Shown here: positions 36,750-48,812 of the stretch, piece after piece | How the letters are laid out: every line of letters starts with the position of its first letter | How positions within the stretch are numbered: position 1 is the first letter of the stretch | Assembly: GCA_030844895.1 (NCBI GenBank) | Contig: CM061229.1 | Span: forward strand, 123,889,682-123,953,681 | Source: Ambrosia x helenae | Taxonomy: Eukaryota; Streptophyta; Magnoliopsida; Asterales; Asteraceae | Length of the DNA: 64,000 nucleotides | Direction of reading: 5' to 3' | Translations under genes and position numbers: made by a program | The notes under the pieces: model-generated | Databases searched by the model: none | What the model saw: only the letters and a program-made list of their open reading frames with translations | Told to the model about the DNA's origin: nothing

Positions 36750-36832
36750 TAGCCCAGCTGGTTGATGGGTGTTGTGTTGTTGGGCCGGTCTTGGGCACGG
36801 GTTCGATTCCCGGCCCAAGCACCTATTTTTTT
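36750..36832 (+). other. tRNA-like cassette in C LTR (plus) with T-run terminator
   Basis: TAGCCCAGCTGG (36750-36761) fits the A box and GGTTCGATTCC (36800-36810) the B box, followed by seven T at 36826-36832. Acceptor-arm pairing is poor. It points away from the cassette at 36081-36135. Confidence 0.65.
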
Positions 36833-36991
36833 GATAATTATCCATGATATATCCATATATACATATAATATATATAGTATTAGGGTTTCCAAAATGCAAC
36901 AAAAATAATTAAATACACACATAAATACTGAAAGTTGACGTTTTATTAATAATGATTGTGTAACGTACAAGTATAAATGCGTAATGTTACA

Positions 36992-37027
36992 AAAACATTA
37001 TGAACGCCTGATAGTTTCTGCGGTAGA
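36992..37027 (-). pseudogene. Short pol fragment of element D on the far side of element C
   Basis: The minus strand reads [12 protein letters not shown], continuing directly into HICNLKKC across element C at 25647. It is cut at 37028 by the TGTAACACCC start of another LTR (G). This proves that C inserted into D's coding sequence. Confidence 0.85.
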
Positions 37028-38496
37028 TGTAACACCCGTAGTTCCCGTGCTTGTGTCTCGCCTTGTAGAGTATGTACACTTGTATTTTCTTTTTACCTTG
37101 TTTTTCCATTTTGGCCTTATTAAGAGGGGGGCTCTTTGCACTTTTCCTAAACTCATTCGAGTAGCTTTGGGACCAAGTAATATGGAAATCAAAATGGGGG
37201 GACCTAATTGTGAAATGATACAAGATGAAAAACCCTAATGCCCTCTCCCCTTTGTCTATTTACGGCTCTTTTGACTGCTCCTAATCATCATCATCGTCGT
37301 TCAATCATCACCACCGTAATAGAAGGTATTATTTCTTTTCAACTCCCATGATAATACTATGGTGCTTTGGGTTCCTTGACAAACAACATCACCTAACTTT
37401 ACATTTTCTTTTCTTTGTTTCGGACTCCCAGAAAGGAAAACAAGAAGCACTCCTATTTCTTTTTGGTCTTCGGCAATAGTAAGGCAAGAAGCATTCCTTT
37501 GTTTTTTTTTTTGTTGTTGTTTATGACCAGAAGCTTCTCACGGATTGATTATGTATCATCTCACGGATCGGGTTTTTGTTCAGGTCTTGATACGGGATCT
37601 TTCGGTGGTTCATGGTGGGTGCAAATAGCCGATCTTTGTGAGTCCGGGTGTAGCGAAATCATTTCGGATCGGCCCGTGTAGAATTCCGATTTGTAGTTGT
37701 TCAGATCTTTCCGTCCTCACGATCTCAGGTACCTTCCCATACTCGTGTCTTGTTATAGTCGCAATCGCTAGGCCGATGGTTATGCGAACCATGTGTTCTT
37801 GCATTAACCCTCGCTATGGTGCACGTACAAATTAAGGGAGGTGTCTTGGGTATGGATCGAAACTTCTATGATGGACATAAGATTTTTGGCGGCAAGTATT
37901 TTGTTGTGTAAGCCTTTAAATAACAACATAAGAATGTGAAAATTGATGAGGGGATAATAACGATTTGTTATTATCTCTATTTCTTTTTTTTTTTTGGGTT
38001 AATATAATTAAATTAAATTGGCGGTCACGATATGATATCACAGAAGCCGTTAAGATAGATTAAATTAACTAAATGGTTATGTGATGAACACGGGGATCCA
38101 GAAGTGCGTAGCACAACATTCCTAAGTGAAATACAACTATGCAGGAGGAAAATATTAATACCAAGTAGTTTGATAAAATATTAGTTGGGACTTTTGTTAT
38201 ATATTTTCTTTCCTTCGCAAACCTTAGGGAGTTGGTGACGTTGCGTCCTCATTAACAGGTTATTGACCACTTGTCCGCTTGTGCTCCATTGCTGTTGAGA
38301 GACGAACTATACCCGCACTAAGGTGAATTCATGTGCCCTTCTTTTATTGTTTTTAAAACATTTGGGCTAGTATGCATGTCTTGAAATTGTATGTGAAACC
38401 TTGCTTGTTAGATCGGGATTTGCCTTGATTTATACTCGATTAGGTTTAATGCTTTACTATATATATATATATATATATACTGTGTATGACGATTAC
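37028..38496 (+). repeat. LTR-like sequence G, interrupted by element H
   Basis: It begins TGTAACACCCGTAG exactly where the coding sequence of D stops, so it is most simply the 5' end of another retrotransposon's LTR. It contains a CCCTAATGCCCTCTCCCC block (37233) and an AAGGTGAATTCA block (38320-38331) like the AAGGTGAGTTCA block of the other gypsy LTRs in sense orientation. An (AT)n tract lies at 38459-38480. No coding domain seen. It continues, if present, beyond element H and outside the window. Confidence 0.5.
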
Positions 38497-39034
38497 TGTA
38501 TGCGTGTAGGATCGTCAAATCTACAAAGATTATGATCAAACAAGTTTGATTCAGGTGCGGAATCCCTGAATCAATCACAAAATGATAACAATACTAACAA
38601 AACACAGAAATCATCTTTAAAAGCTTCATTTCATTGATAAACAAACTCAATTACACGTTATAATAAGCTTTACAATCAAAATAAGACATGAATTAAGTTT
38701 ACACAAAACCCTAGGGAGAGAATCAAACAGGAGGGAAACAAAAATGACCAAAAAACTTACTTTCAAAATGAACTTGACCTATTTATAGACCTGCACATTC
38801 GCACACTTTGCTTGGTCGAATGTGCAGGTTCGCCCAAACACTATGGTCGAACCAAGCAATACATTATCATCTAAATCTACATTCGACCTCCTTCTCTCCT
38901 TCGCACCTTTAGTTCTCCTTCGCCCAAACAGAAACTCCCATTCGCCCATATAAAATTCCTTCGCCCATTCGACCAAGAACAAAAACATATGTTAATAGTA
39001 ATCCAAAGCATTAGTCGAACAAAATGCATCTACA
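38497..39034 (-). repeat. 3' LTR of element H
   Basis: 538 bp. On the minus strand it begins TGTAGATGCATTTTG and ends ACGCATACA. The U3 has TTCG words, the CTGCACATTCG/CGAATGTGCAG palindrome (38791-38827) and TATAAATA (38787-38780). It is similar to element A's LTR in order but clearly diverged. Confidence 0.9.
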
Positions 39035-39047
39035 AACTCCCCCTCGA
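39035..39047 (-). other. Polypurine tract of element H
   Basis: GTCGAGGGGGAGTT on the minus strand, between the env-like stop (TAG, 39048-39050) and the LTR. Same as in element A. Confidence 0.85.
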
Positions 39048-42000
39048 CTATTGCTTGGATTGTTTACGCTCTTGGTCCATCCTTTTGTTCATAAGCTTTA
39101 TGTGCAGTTGTTCCTTCTGTTCTAAAGTCATCACCGGTTCAAAAACTTGTTTCGGCTTTTTCTTCTTGACATCAGGAACATCTTGAATCTTCACGAACTT
39201 ACCAAGCTTCTTATCAAAATCACATCCAGCATTTATATCATAAGCAAAGCACAATAATTCCACACCTTGGTATTTACTTGCTTGTTCAGCATCCTTCACC
39301 TCACTGTATATCGGATTGTAATACAACATAATGATATCCTCATGTGAACAATTAACCAACCACATAGGATCAAATATGTGTATCTTCTTGAAATTCTTTT
39401 CTCCATCCTTCAAAACAATCACAGCCTCTGCAATCTTCCAATTATAATACCACCAGATAAAATCTTTCGCAAAGTGTTGTGGAATTTGCAATAATGGAAT
39501 GTGTTTCAACACTTTCGGTGGTTTGTACTTCAAAGTCACCTTGGGCAAACCTGTAATAGTATCAATATCTTTCTTGTGAACAGTTCGCTTCGGATACTGA
39601 GGTTCAAATAAGTTCCATCTCGTCCTGCTTTCCCTTGCCATTCGATTAGCAAAATAAGCAATGTGATCATTCGGCGATCCAGGTTGGGAAGACGTTGGAA
39701 GAACTATTGGTTGATAACTAGATCCTCATCTTTCTCCTCCTCATCATCTGACGGTTCAAAATCAACCTGCTCCTCATCTTGTTCTTTGTCCTCTTCACCT
39801 TCTTTTAACTGAGGAGCTCGAGAGTACAAGTCTTTTATCAAGTTGTCCATGTTCTTGTTACTCTCTTTTAGTTTCTTGTTCTCTTCTTTCAAAGCTATGT
39901 ATCGTCTGGTGTTTCTTTGTTCGTGTTTCAACAACTTCTTGTTTTCTTTACTGAGTCGTTTAATTTCAGCTTCAAGTGTTTCCTGATTGTCATGAGATGT
40001 CTCAACAACGTCTAGTATCTTCTGATCGTTGTTTTTCAATTTTTCAATCTCTGCTTGCTGCTGATTGATTATCTTCATCATGTCAGCTAGCTTCCGGTTC
40101 ACAACGTTCATCACATCACTATCAACTGTGACCTTTGGTGTAGAAGCTTCAGCAACTGCAGGCAACATTCCTTTCTTAATCTTCTTTAGCACTCTATCCA
40201 GTGCATCATTGAATTTATCAACAGGTAACTCAGTCTCTTTCTCGGTACCTGATGTCGTCTTCTGCTTCTTTGCAACTGGACTAGCAACCGGTGATTTCGA
40301 GATAGATGCTGGTGGACGTTTCTTTCCAGCAATCAGTGATTCAATCTCTCTAGCTCTCTTTTCCATGGGCTTCAATACCTTCTCCTTCTTCTTAAACTGG
40401 GGTTTCTTCTGTTTCTCCCCTTGCATTGGCGATCCAGGAAAATCTCCTGATCCTAAGCCCAATCCCTCATCAGTTTCATCTAAACGAATAGGGCCCTTAG
40501 TTCTCTGTTCCTCCAACGATCTGTTAAGACTAGCAGACTCACCAGCCACAGTGGCCTTGGGCGTGGTGCTCTTAACAGTCTCTGCATCAGAATCCCATCT
40601 TTCATCTTCTTGCGTCTCCTCAGAATCAACAGACGCTTCGTCCACCAAATGCAATCCCTTCTTCGCCATACTCTTGTGTCTTCTTGAAACTTTCTTCTTT
40701 GCTGGTTCAGCTTCTGTTTCAGTCTCTTTTCCTTTACCTTTTCCACTCTTTGCTCCTACATTCACTACCTGACGCTTTCTTTTTGCCTCAGGGTCAACTG
40801 GAAATAAAGGATTGTCTTCGTCAGATGCATTGTCAGTATGCCTCACCTTATCTTTACCAGGATCTACATAGTCTATCTTGACCAGGTGATCAAATAGTCG
40901 TCTCACTGGTGGTCGTTCGTTCACAGGCACACCTTTATACGCCTTCATTCTAGCAAGAGTATTAATGTTCATATGCTCCTGAACAATAATCTGCTTTGGA
41001 TCTCTCTTCAATTTCTTATACTTTAAATCAAAAATCATCTGAAGGAATCTAGGATATAACAAGAATTTCCTAGTCCTTGTACCTCTCACTGGTTCCAATA
41101 AGTGCTCCATTAGCATTCCAGACACATTGAACGGTTTGTTCAATATGAGTGCCACCATCAATGAGCTAATGCTTTTCCTCATCAAATCATAACCACCAGC
41201 TGTTGACCCGAAGACATGTATCATCACGTGAGCTAAATACTTGAACTTGGAACTGAGCTTTCCCTTATGTAACGAACCATCAGTAATCGGTCTTTTATAC
41301 TTCATTCTAAGAAAGCACTTTCGTTGTTTAGTCCAGCTGAGTTCTCTGGGATCCGTCTTGTCATCATCAAGCTTCAACACTTCTCTAATATCATTCTCTG
41401 AAACGATTATTGTAACACCCCAACCGATGGCGGAAACATCGGGATGTCACGTATTGATGATTGTTCAGTAGCTCATGGTAAATAATAATTCTCATTATAT
41501 GATTTAGATAAATTACATACAATTGTTCTACAATAATTCATACATCAAATTGAATAAAACTATGCACACATCTTCAAGCATTAATTCAAATCCTTAAGCA
41601 AGTAGAACCTGAAACATGTTAAGTTGAAAATATTTTGGGTCAACAAAAGTTGGTGAGAATTACATAGGTTTTGATAATCGAATAAAATTGTTGTGCAATT
41701 CATGTGTCATGGCAATCTAGTCCATATGTGAGAACATACTAGAAGTAAATCGAGTGCATAATCAACCATTGTGATTGTTGTATTGTGGTACATCCCATAC
41801 GCTCATGGTTCACTCGTTTATATTGCAGTAACAAACACCCACGCAACCTTTGTAGGAGGCACGTATCCGGGTGGGATTGTCAGTCCAATAGATCTATCAA
41901 TGTATACCGTTTGGCTGATGAATGTGTATGTTAGAATTGTGCTTACCCTAGTCATGTTCAAGACATAATGCAACATAGAAAAACACATAGACACATTGAT

Positions 42001-43025
42001 GATTGAATTGCATAAATGATGTTGTAACATGTTTCACCCCAAAAATGGTGATAAATAGAAAAGGGGCTATGTAAAACTCACCTTAGCAAAATGTTATGTC
42101 TCGTAAAAAAAATAGAATAATGTGTTGTGAATGTATGCGAGGCGAATCCCAAAGACTCAACAACGTAGCTAGTCCAAATTGAAGAAAACGAAAAAGAAAG
42201 AATATCAAGCTTCCAATTCGCCAATTACAAGAGCTTATAATCAAAGCTTCAATTGTAGAAGTAATAGACTATAGAAGAAAGGTATGAGGGAAAGTTTAAT
42301 CGGATTGAAACAATCGATTTAGAGGTGCAAAGTATAATGGGTCATAGGTGGGTTTTTATACTAGTTTTGGAGTCAATTAGCCATTAAAATTGGTCAACAC
42401 CATAAAGTAAGGTTTTATGATGAATTGACTATTTGACTAAAACTTTGACTCTTTGACTAGGACTTTGACTATTTGACTCAAGGCTTTATTTAAAAAAAAA
42501 AAATCTTGTATGTGAAAAAAAAAAAAGAATTTAGAATCATATTATTATTATTATTTATATACATTTATGTATGTATATAAGTTGTGAGTTAGGATAAATA
42601 AAGACTTAGGCACATTTGTATAATATTAATGATAAAGGTGTAATAATATATGTATATATATATATATATATAAGGGCTTTTTATGTATTAAAATTTTGGG
42701 GAAAATTTTGCGATGTTACAATTATAAGCTCCCCCTGAATCTTACTAACCAATGAAGATTCGCCATCCTAGATGTCCATCTTCGCATTTGTGCAGAACTC
42801 CTGTAACAGATCTCGGTAAATGATAGCGGGTGTAGCAATTATGTCAATCACCCGACTTCTTTTCAAAAACTCTATAATCCCTGTAAAGTTCGTGTGTTTC
42901 TTCACGTCGCCTAAGTATGCACAACAGTTGTGTGCATTCTCAAATGGTAGAATATCAGTCTTCTCTGTCTCGGCAGCTTGTGAGGATGATCCAGCAGGAA
43001 CACTCGCATCTTCCTGTTCAGAGAT
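39048..43025 (-). pseudogene. Envelope-like ORF of element H (broken, with nested solo LTR)
   Basis: The counterpart of 13724-17336. The start codon position reads ATC (43025-43023) where A has ATG. The N-terminal part runs to a stop at 42768. A solo LTR interrupts it at 41411-42720. The frame then resumes for 558 codons (41380-39704), including lysine-rich patches, a coiled coil and an acidic tail. The C-terminal part (39641-39048) contains LFEPQYPKRTVHKKD and keeps the ancestral end QSKQ-stop. Compared with A, about 950 bp between the acidic tail and the C-terminal part are missing. Confidence 0.85.
41411..42720 (-). mobile_element. Solo LTR of C family in element H, TSD ATTAT
   Basis: 1,310 bp, TGTAACACCCCAACC to GCGATGTTACA, flanked by ATTAT at 41406-41410 and 42721-42725. 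It shares the start, the GTCAGTCCAATAGATCTATC block (41879-41898) and the AACTCACCTTAG block (42074-42085) with element C's LTR. It lacks the A/T-rich, tRNA-like part, so it is a short derivative. It contains (TA)n near 42653. Confidence 0.92.
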
Positions 43026-45341
43026 GGTTAATACTGCAAAACAAATCAAGTAAACACATTAGAAACAAACAAAATAAACAAAATCTGAAAATTTGGTTTT
43101 TAATTTCTACATTCGCCCAATTAAAGGTTCGAATGAGAAAATTTGAGTGCGAATGTAAAGTTTCAAAGGTTCGAATGTGAAATGTTTTTGAAAAATTGTT
43201 TCATTCGACCATTAATCTTTATTCGCCGAAATAAACTTTCTCCTTCGCCCAAATTTGCACGTTCGACCGTTCGTCAATGGGCGAAGGTGTCAGTTCATCA
43301 GTTCAAATTTCAATTTTGAAATCTAGGATGTTTCAACTTGTCATTTTGATTCATTAAGCAACTACAACCTCCGATTAAGCTTTCCTAATCATTAATTTTA
43401 ACAAACAACCATTGATTCAGTGTTTTCTTATAAAAACTAGGGTTTGAAAATGTTTAAGAATCAATTGATCAAACTGGTGAATTAAAAACCCTAAGTTTTT
43501 GGATAATCTCCCCCTAAAACACTGAAACAATGATTCCCTATCAAAATCAAATCCAATTATCATGTATAAATCCCTGTTCGAAATGAGTTAGGGCTCGGTC
43601 TGAAAAATGACGATTAAACAATCAATATTGGATAAAAATCTGTAAATGTAGAAGCAAAATGATCAGTAACAGTACACGAACACAATAATATAGTCTAAAA
43701 TCAAAGAGCAATAAGTGGACTTAAGGTCAGAAATTTTGAAAAAATTTGGAATGGGTTCGAATGAGCATAAAATTTCATATATAGAGTGCTCCTTCGCCTG
43801 TTCATACCGGTCGAATGTGAAGCTTTTGTCTCCTTCGACCCTAATTAAAGGTTCAAATGAGACATAAGCGTTCGAAAGTGAACTTGTCTCAAGAACTCTC
43901 ACATTCGCCCAAATCTAAACGTACGAATGAACAAAAAATTCCTCCTTCGACCTAACGAAAGGGCGAAAGAGATATGGAATTTTTTGAAAATTTTTCCAAA
44001 TCTCAAAATCGAAACCCGTTCAAAATATTTTCCAACTTTTAAGCATCCGACAGTCATATTTTCTCATTTTAAAGATTACAAAGCTCAAATGGTCCATCAA
44101 GTTTTAGAAAATCATAATCAACCACCATCAGCTATCAAAAATAAGATAGAAATATAAAATCTTTTTGGATTTTCTAAAGTTTATGTTAAAACACACCTAA
44201 AATCTTTTTGAGTTTTGTAATTTTGACGAGAAATATAAAATGCGGAAAAGTAAAGATAAAGCAGTAAATGTTTTGGGATTTCCGGTAAAGGGATCATATC
44301 AGTTATTGAGAGATCTGATCACACCGTTAATCTTTTTGATTTATTATCATTAAAGACAATGTGTGATCTGGCAACTGCTGATATTGTGATCCACATAAAC
44401 TCACATGCAGACTTTTGTGCAGTGCTTTAAACTGATACTATTATGTATAGTATAAACGTAATTGTCTGTGGTTCCCACGCACACGACATTCTCCCGTATC
44501 AAGAAGTAAATGCACAAAGACTCATTAGCGTGATTATGCTTTCGTCATTTGTAATTTACAAGGTATGAGGCACAGAGGTATACAGGTCAGCAAATTAATG
44601 CAGCAAAGTAACATATGCACTCTACCAGGTTGAGGACTGATATCAATCATGATTTGCATCAGTGATTGATACGATGTAATAGATAATCTTTGATTATCAT
44701 AAAACATGGAAAGTTCCTCAATTCGGTAACTTTAGGATTTGGCTTAAAGCTCTTTTATAAAGACACCCTATCTGATCTAGGTCCGTAATGACTTACAGCA
44801 GAAGATCAGAGAGGCTATCCCCAGACAACTAATAACATAACGACCCAAAACCTCAGAGTTTTGTACAAATACCCTATCAAACGAAATTACGGTACTAAGA
44901 CCATATGCCCATGAAGAGTTCATCCACACAACAATTCGTTTGATATGTATGTATCAGACACGCAGTAATAGGTCTACGAAGCCTATCAGCACATTACTCA
45001 GACTCAGACACACACCCTATATTGCATTACATTTCTTTAGAATGTGTCAGATCCCCACTGATGTACTATCATTTCCCCTTTTTCTCCAGGAAATCATTTT
45101 GGTTTTTTCTGATTTTTATAAATTTTTGAGTTTACTGTTCCCAAGGATAAGATGGAGCATTTCAAATATATGACTGCCCAGATATCGTTTGTTCACAGAA
45201 ATCTGACAGCATTAATCTAAGGGAAGAAGATATAGCAGTCAGCAAAAGTTTTCTAATTTTTATGGATTTTGAAATTTTTCAATGTTTTTGGATTTTCGAA
45301 TTTTTCTGAAAAGCAATAAAACTAAACTAAAAATCGATAAA
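43026..45341 (-). other. Pol-env spacer of element H
   Basis: Non-coding counterpart of 11389-13723. It has a TTCG-word cluster with TATATAT (43783-43777), a PPT-like GGGGGAG tract (43506-43520), a second TTCG cluster (about 43110-43285) and the acceptor-like TTTGTTTTGCAG (AG at 43035-43034). Elements are in the same order as in A. Confidence 0.6.
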
Positions 45342-48300
45342 CTAAGGTGGTGACCAGTCTTGTTTTTCTTTATTACCATTAGCTTTCAAAAGATATTCAA
45401 ATCTCGATTTATCAAAAGCTTTGGTAAAAAGGTTTGCACGTTGATAGTCAGTGTGGATTTTGACCATATCGATCAACTCTTTAGCATAACAATCACTGAT
45501 AAAATGGTATTTAATCCGGATATGTTTAGCCTTTGAGTTATTTACTAAGTCTTTTGTTAATGCGATTGCGGCTTCATTATCACGGTAAATAGGGGTTTTA
45601 AGAAATTGCAAACCGTAGTCCACCATCTGTTGTTGTATCCAAAGAACCTGTGAGCAGCAGCTCGATGTTAAAACGTATTCTGCTTCACATGTGGATAATG
45701 CAACTGTGGTCTGTTTCTTGTACTGCCAGATCACGAGCCTGCTCCCCATAAACTGGCATCCAGCCGTTGTGGATTTGCTGTCTTTGTCACAGCCGCCCCA
45801 ATCTGCATCACTAAAAGCGATTAGGTCAAAATTATCATCATTAGGGTACCATAGTCCTCTCGACGGACAACCCTTCAGATATCTAAGGATACGTTTGACA
45901 GCTGCAAGATGACTCTGTTTCGGCTTCGATTGATAACGTGCACAGAGACATGTGGCAAACATTATATCTGGTCTGGAGGCGGTGAGATACATCAGAGATC
46001 TGACGATTGCTCTGTATGTAAATGGATCAGTTAGCTCCCCCTTAGCGTCAACTCCAATCCCGTGATTAGGTTATATTGGGGTATCCATCGGCTTCGAATC
46101 ATCCATCTGGAATCGGCTCAAGACTTCAGAAACGTATTTCGTTTGGTGAATAAAGATCCCCGTTGGTCTTTGTTCCACCTGCAATCCTAGGAAAAACCGC
46201 ATCTCTCCCATTGCGCTCATCTCGAACTTTTCCTGCATAACATTTTCAAATTATCTGCAAAGAAGGTCGTTAGTAGACCCAAATATAATGTCATCAACAT
46301 AAATCTTCACTAGAAGCAAGTCATCGCCTGTTCGTTTAGTGAACAGTGTGCAATCTACCAAACCTCGCTTGAATCCATTTGAAAGAAGATACGTGCTCAG
46401 CTCCTCATACCATTTCCTTGGAGCCTGGTGCAACCTGTAGAGAGCTTTGTTTAAAACGTAGACCTTATCCCGGTGAATAGGATCTTCAAAGCCTGGTGGT
46501 TGACCTACGTATACTTCCTCCTTGACCACACCATAGAGAAACGCGCTCTTGACATCCATTTGATACATCTTAAATTTCTTGTATGATGCAAACGCCAGAA
46601 ACATTCGTATTGCCTCTAAGCGTGCAACTGGTGCATAGATCACGTTGTAATCGATTCCCTCAACTTGATGAAATCCTTGTACAACCAAACGAGCTTTGTT
46701 CCTTATGATCACTCCTCTATCATTCCCTTTGCATTTGAAAACCCATTCCGTTCCAATCTTCTTTCTTCTTGGGGGCAAATCTGTCAGTGTCCAAACGCCA
46801 AGTTTCTGAACTGCAACAACTCCTCTTGCATTGCTTCCACCCAAGCGTCATCCAAAAGAGCATCCTTGTAAGTTCGCGGCTCAACCTGCGAAACATAACA
46901 AGCAAAAGACCAGTCATTCTGAAAACCTGATTTTTGTATTTTGGCATATAAAGCAAGATTGCCAAGGTTTTCCGGTGAGTTAGCATTCCTCAATTGACCT
47001 CTCATCATCACACTGCTACCAGGATCACCAATAACCTGCTCGATCAGGTGAATTCGATGTATTCGAGATTCCGGATAATCTGGTACTTGGACTCCCGTCT
47101 GAGTAGTTAAATTCTCTGCAGAAACCAGATCATTACCCACATTCGATGATGAAGCACCATTTGTATTTGGGTTCACTGGTGGTGTCACTATACCATGATC
47201 TAAGATAGCTTCACTTGTAACTTCATCGTCGTCATCTTCTGATTCTGATGAATTCAAAGTTGTGGAAGCTTCTTGGAATACCTCTTCTTCAACGACAGGA
47301 ACATTGGTATCATTAGAAGCTGCTTGGGGGTTCACGGTGATCGGACGCACCAACGGTGATGTCACTGCGTTTTCGACCTCGTAATATAAACGTAATACAG
47401 CCTCTTCAACCAAGCTATCTAGGTTGAATGATTCAAAGAAATCTTTGTAATCAAACATCCAGTCTGGACTGCTTCCTTGTAAATTCTGAGTATACCGTTG
47501 CACTTCAACGTTAGCCCACTCCTCGACTTGACGAGTCCTTTTGTTGAATACCCGTTTGAGCGGGGTTGCATATCCAACAAAGTATCCTTCCTCAGCCTTT
47601 GGTGCGAACTTCTCAGATGGATTAAGCATAGTACAAGGAGCTCCAAACGGTTCTAGATACTCTAAATTCGGCTTTCGACGATTCAACAGCTCATAAGAAG
47701 TTTTGCCAAACTTCTTCACCGATAAAACAAGATTAAGAGTATAACAAGCTGCGTAAATTGCTTCATTCCAGATCATTACCGGAAGATTTGAGTCCGCAAG
47801 CATTGTTCTCGCCGTTTCTATTAGAGTCCTGTTTTTGCGTTCGGCGACACCGTTCTGTTGTGGGGTATACAGAGCACTGTATTCATGATGAATACCTTTG
47901 TTTTCATAAAGATCGTCCATCTGTGCATTTTTAAACTCCGTCCCATTATCATTCCTAATCCTCTTGATCTTGAGACCATAGATATTTTCCAGCCGAGTGA
48001 ACAGAACTTTCAAATTATCAAACGTGTCGCTCTTTCGGTGTAAGCACATAACCCATGAGAATCTTGAAAAATCATCAGTCACCACAAGACAGTATAATTC
48101 CCCAGCATGACTCTTACTCTTGATCGGTCCGAACAGATCCATGTGCAAACGTTCAAGTGGCAGTTCAACGGAATTAACTTTCTTTGGCCTATGGGATTGT
48201 TTGTGCTGCTTACCCTTTTTACAACTCACACACTTGTCATTTAAGTGAAAATGTTTAACGTTCACGCCTGTGACAAGTTCATTCTTCACCAATTGATTCA

Positions 48301-48787
48301 TCTTTCTTAGGTGAATGTGTCCCATTCTCCTATGCCACATAATTGATTCTTTTTCTGTAGCCTTGGAGAGAAAACACGTGACTTGGCCTTGGGTGGTCAT
48401 TGCTTTTGACATATCGAGAATGTACAAGTTGTTCACTCTCGGCGCCTTTAACATCACCCACTCTTTCGGTAATTCAAAACCCGGCTTGAGTATATAGCAA
48501 GATTTGTCGTCAAAGTACATAGAAAATTGTTTGTCACATATCTGACTGACACTGAGCAGATTGTAATCTATTTTCTTCACATAAGAAATTCTCTTGAAAC
48601 TCACTATTCCATTGCTCATACTACCCTCCATGGTAATATAACCTCCCTTGTTTCCTGCAAACGCTACATAACCTCCATTGATGTTTCTAATATCGAATAA
48701 TAGCGAAAGATCCCTTGTCATGTGACCAGAAGCTCCACTGTCAGCAATCCAAAGACTGCTCACAGGGCCAGCTGAAGCTCCCTGCAC
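45342..48787 (-). pseudogene. pol: Pol of element H (protease, integrase, RT, RNase H; broken)
   Basis: The 667-codon part (48787-46784) holds protease WIADSGASGHMT, integrase zinc motif (WHRRMGHIH, CVSCKKGK) and the DDE core (HMDLFG, RNDNGTEF, NGVAERKNR). A frameshift near 46800 leads into RT (46844-46251) with YVDDIIFGSTND. An in-frame TAA follows at about 46251 and another near 46070. The RNase H part (45992-45342) contains DADWGGC and STCEAEY. It is slightly less damaged than A's pol and serves to read A's lesions. Confidence 0.92.
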
Positions 48788-48812
48788 ATATCAAGTAAAG
48801 AAGTTAGATTTT

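Larger units (their letters stand above)
25648..36991 (-). mobile_element. Element C: near-intact Tekay/Del-type gypsy retrotransposon
   Basis: The left LTR (25648-25909 plus 28506-29349) and right LTR (34518-36991) flank one gag-pol frame. Flanking bases are AAAAA (25643-25647) and AAAAC (36992-36996), consistent with a short A-rich TSD. The element sits inside the pol tail of element D, whose codons join across it. Over their shared parts the LTRs differ at roughly 14 positions by eye. The left LTR contains a nested solo LTR and lacks 1,370 bp present in the right LTR. Confidence 0.92.
34518..36991 (-). repeat. 5' LTR of element C (right), full length
   Basis: A 2,474-bp LTR, TGTAACACCCC to AATGTTACA on the plus strand. 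It contains the GTCAATCCAATAGATCTATT block (35019-35038), AAACTCACTTTGG (35216-35228), a long A/T-rich part (35464-36060) and two divergent tRNA-like cassettes. The 35464-36833 part is missing from the left LTR. Confidence 0.92.

Noticed and set aside
36750..36832. A functional tRNA gene
   Set aside because: A and B boxes and part of the T arm are present, but acceptor and anticodon arms do not pair convincingly, so I call only a tRNA-like cassette.
35464..36833. A separate transposon inserted in the right LTR of element C
   Set aside because: The homologous segment is also present in the solo LTR at 25910-28500 and there is no TSD, so a deletion in the left LTR explains the difference better.
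37415..37835. Small open frames in the G sequence
   Set aside because: Short, overlapping on both strands, low-complexity N-terminal part, no recognisable domain; more likely LTR sequence.
40065..40772. 235-codon plus-strand open frame
   Set aside because: It is the antisense shadow of the lysine- and acid-rich env-like frame of element H.
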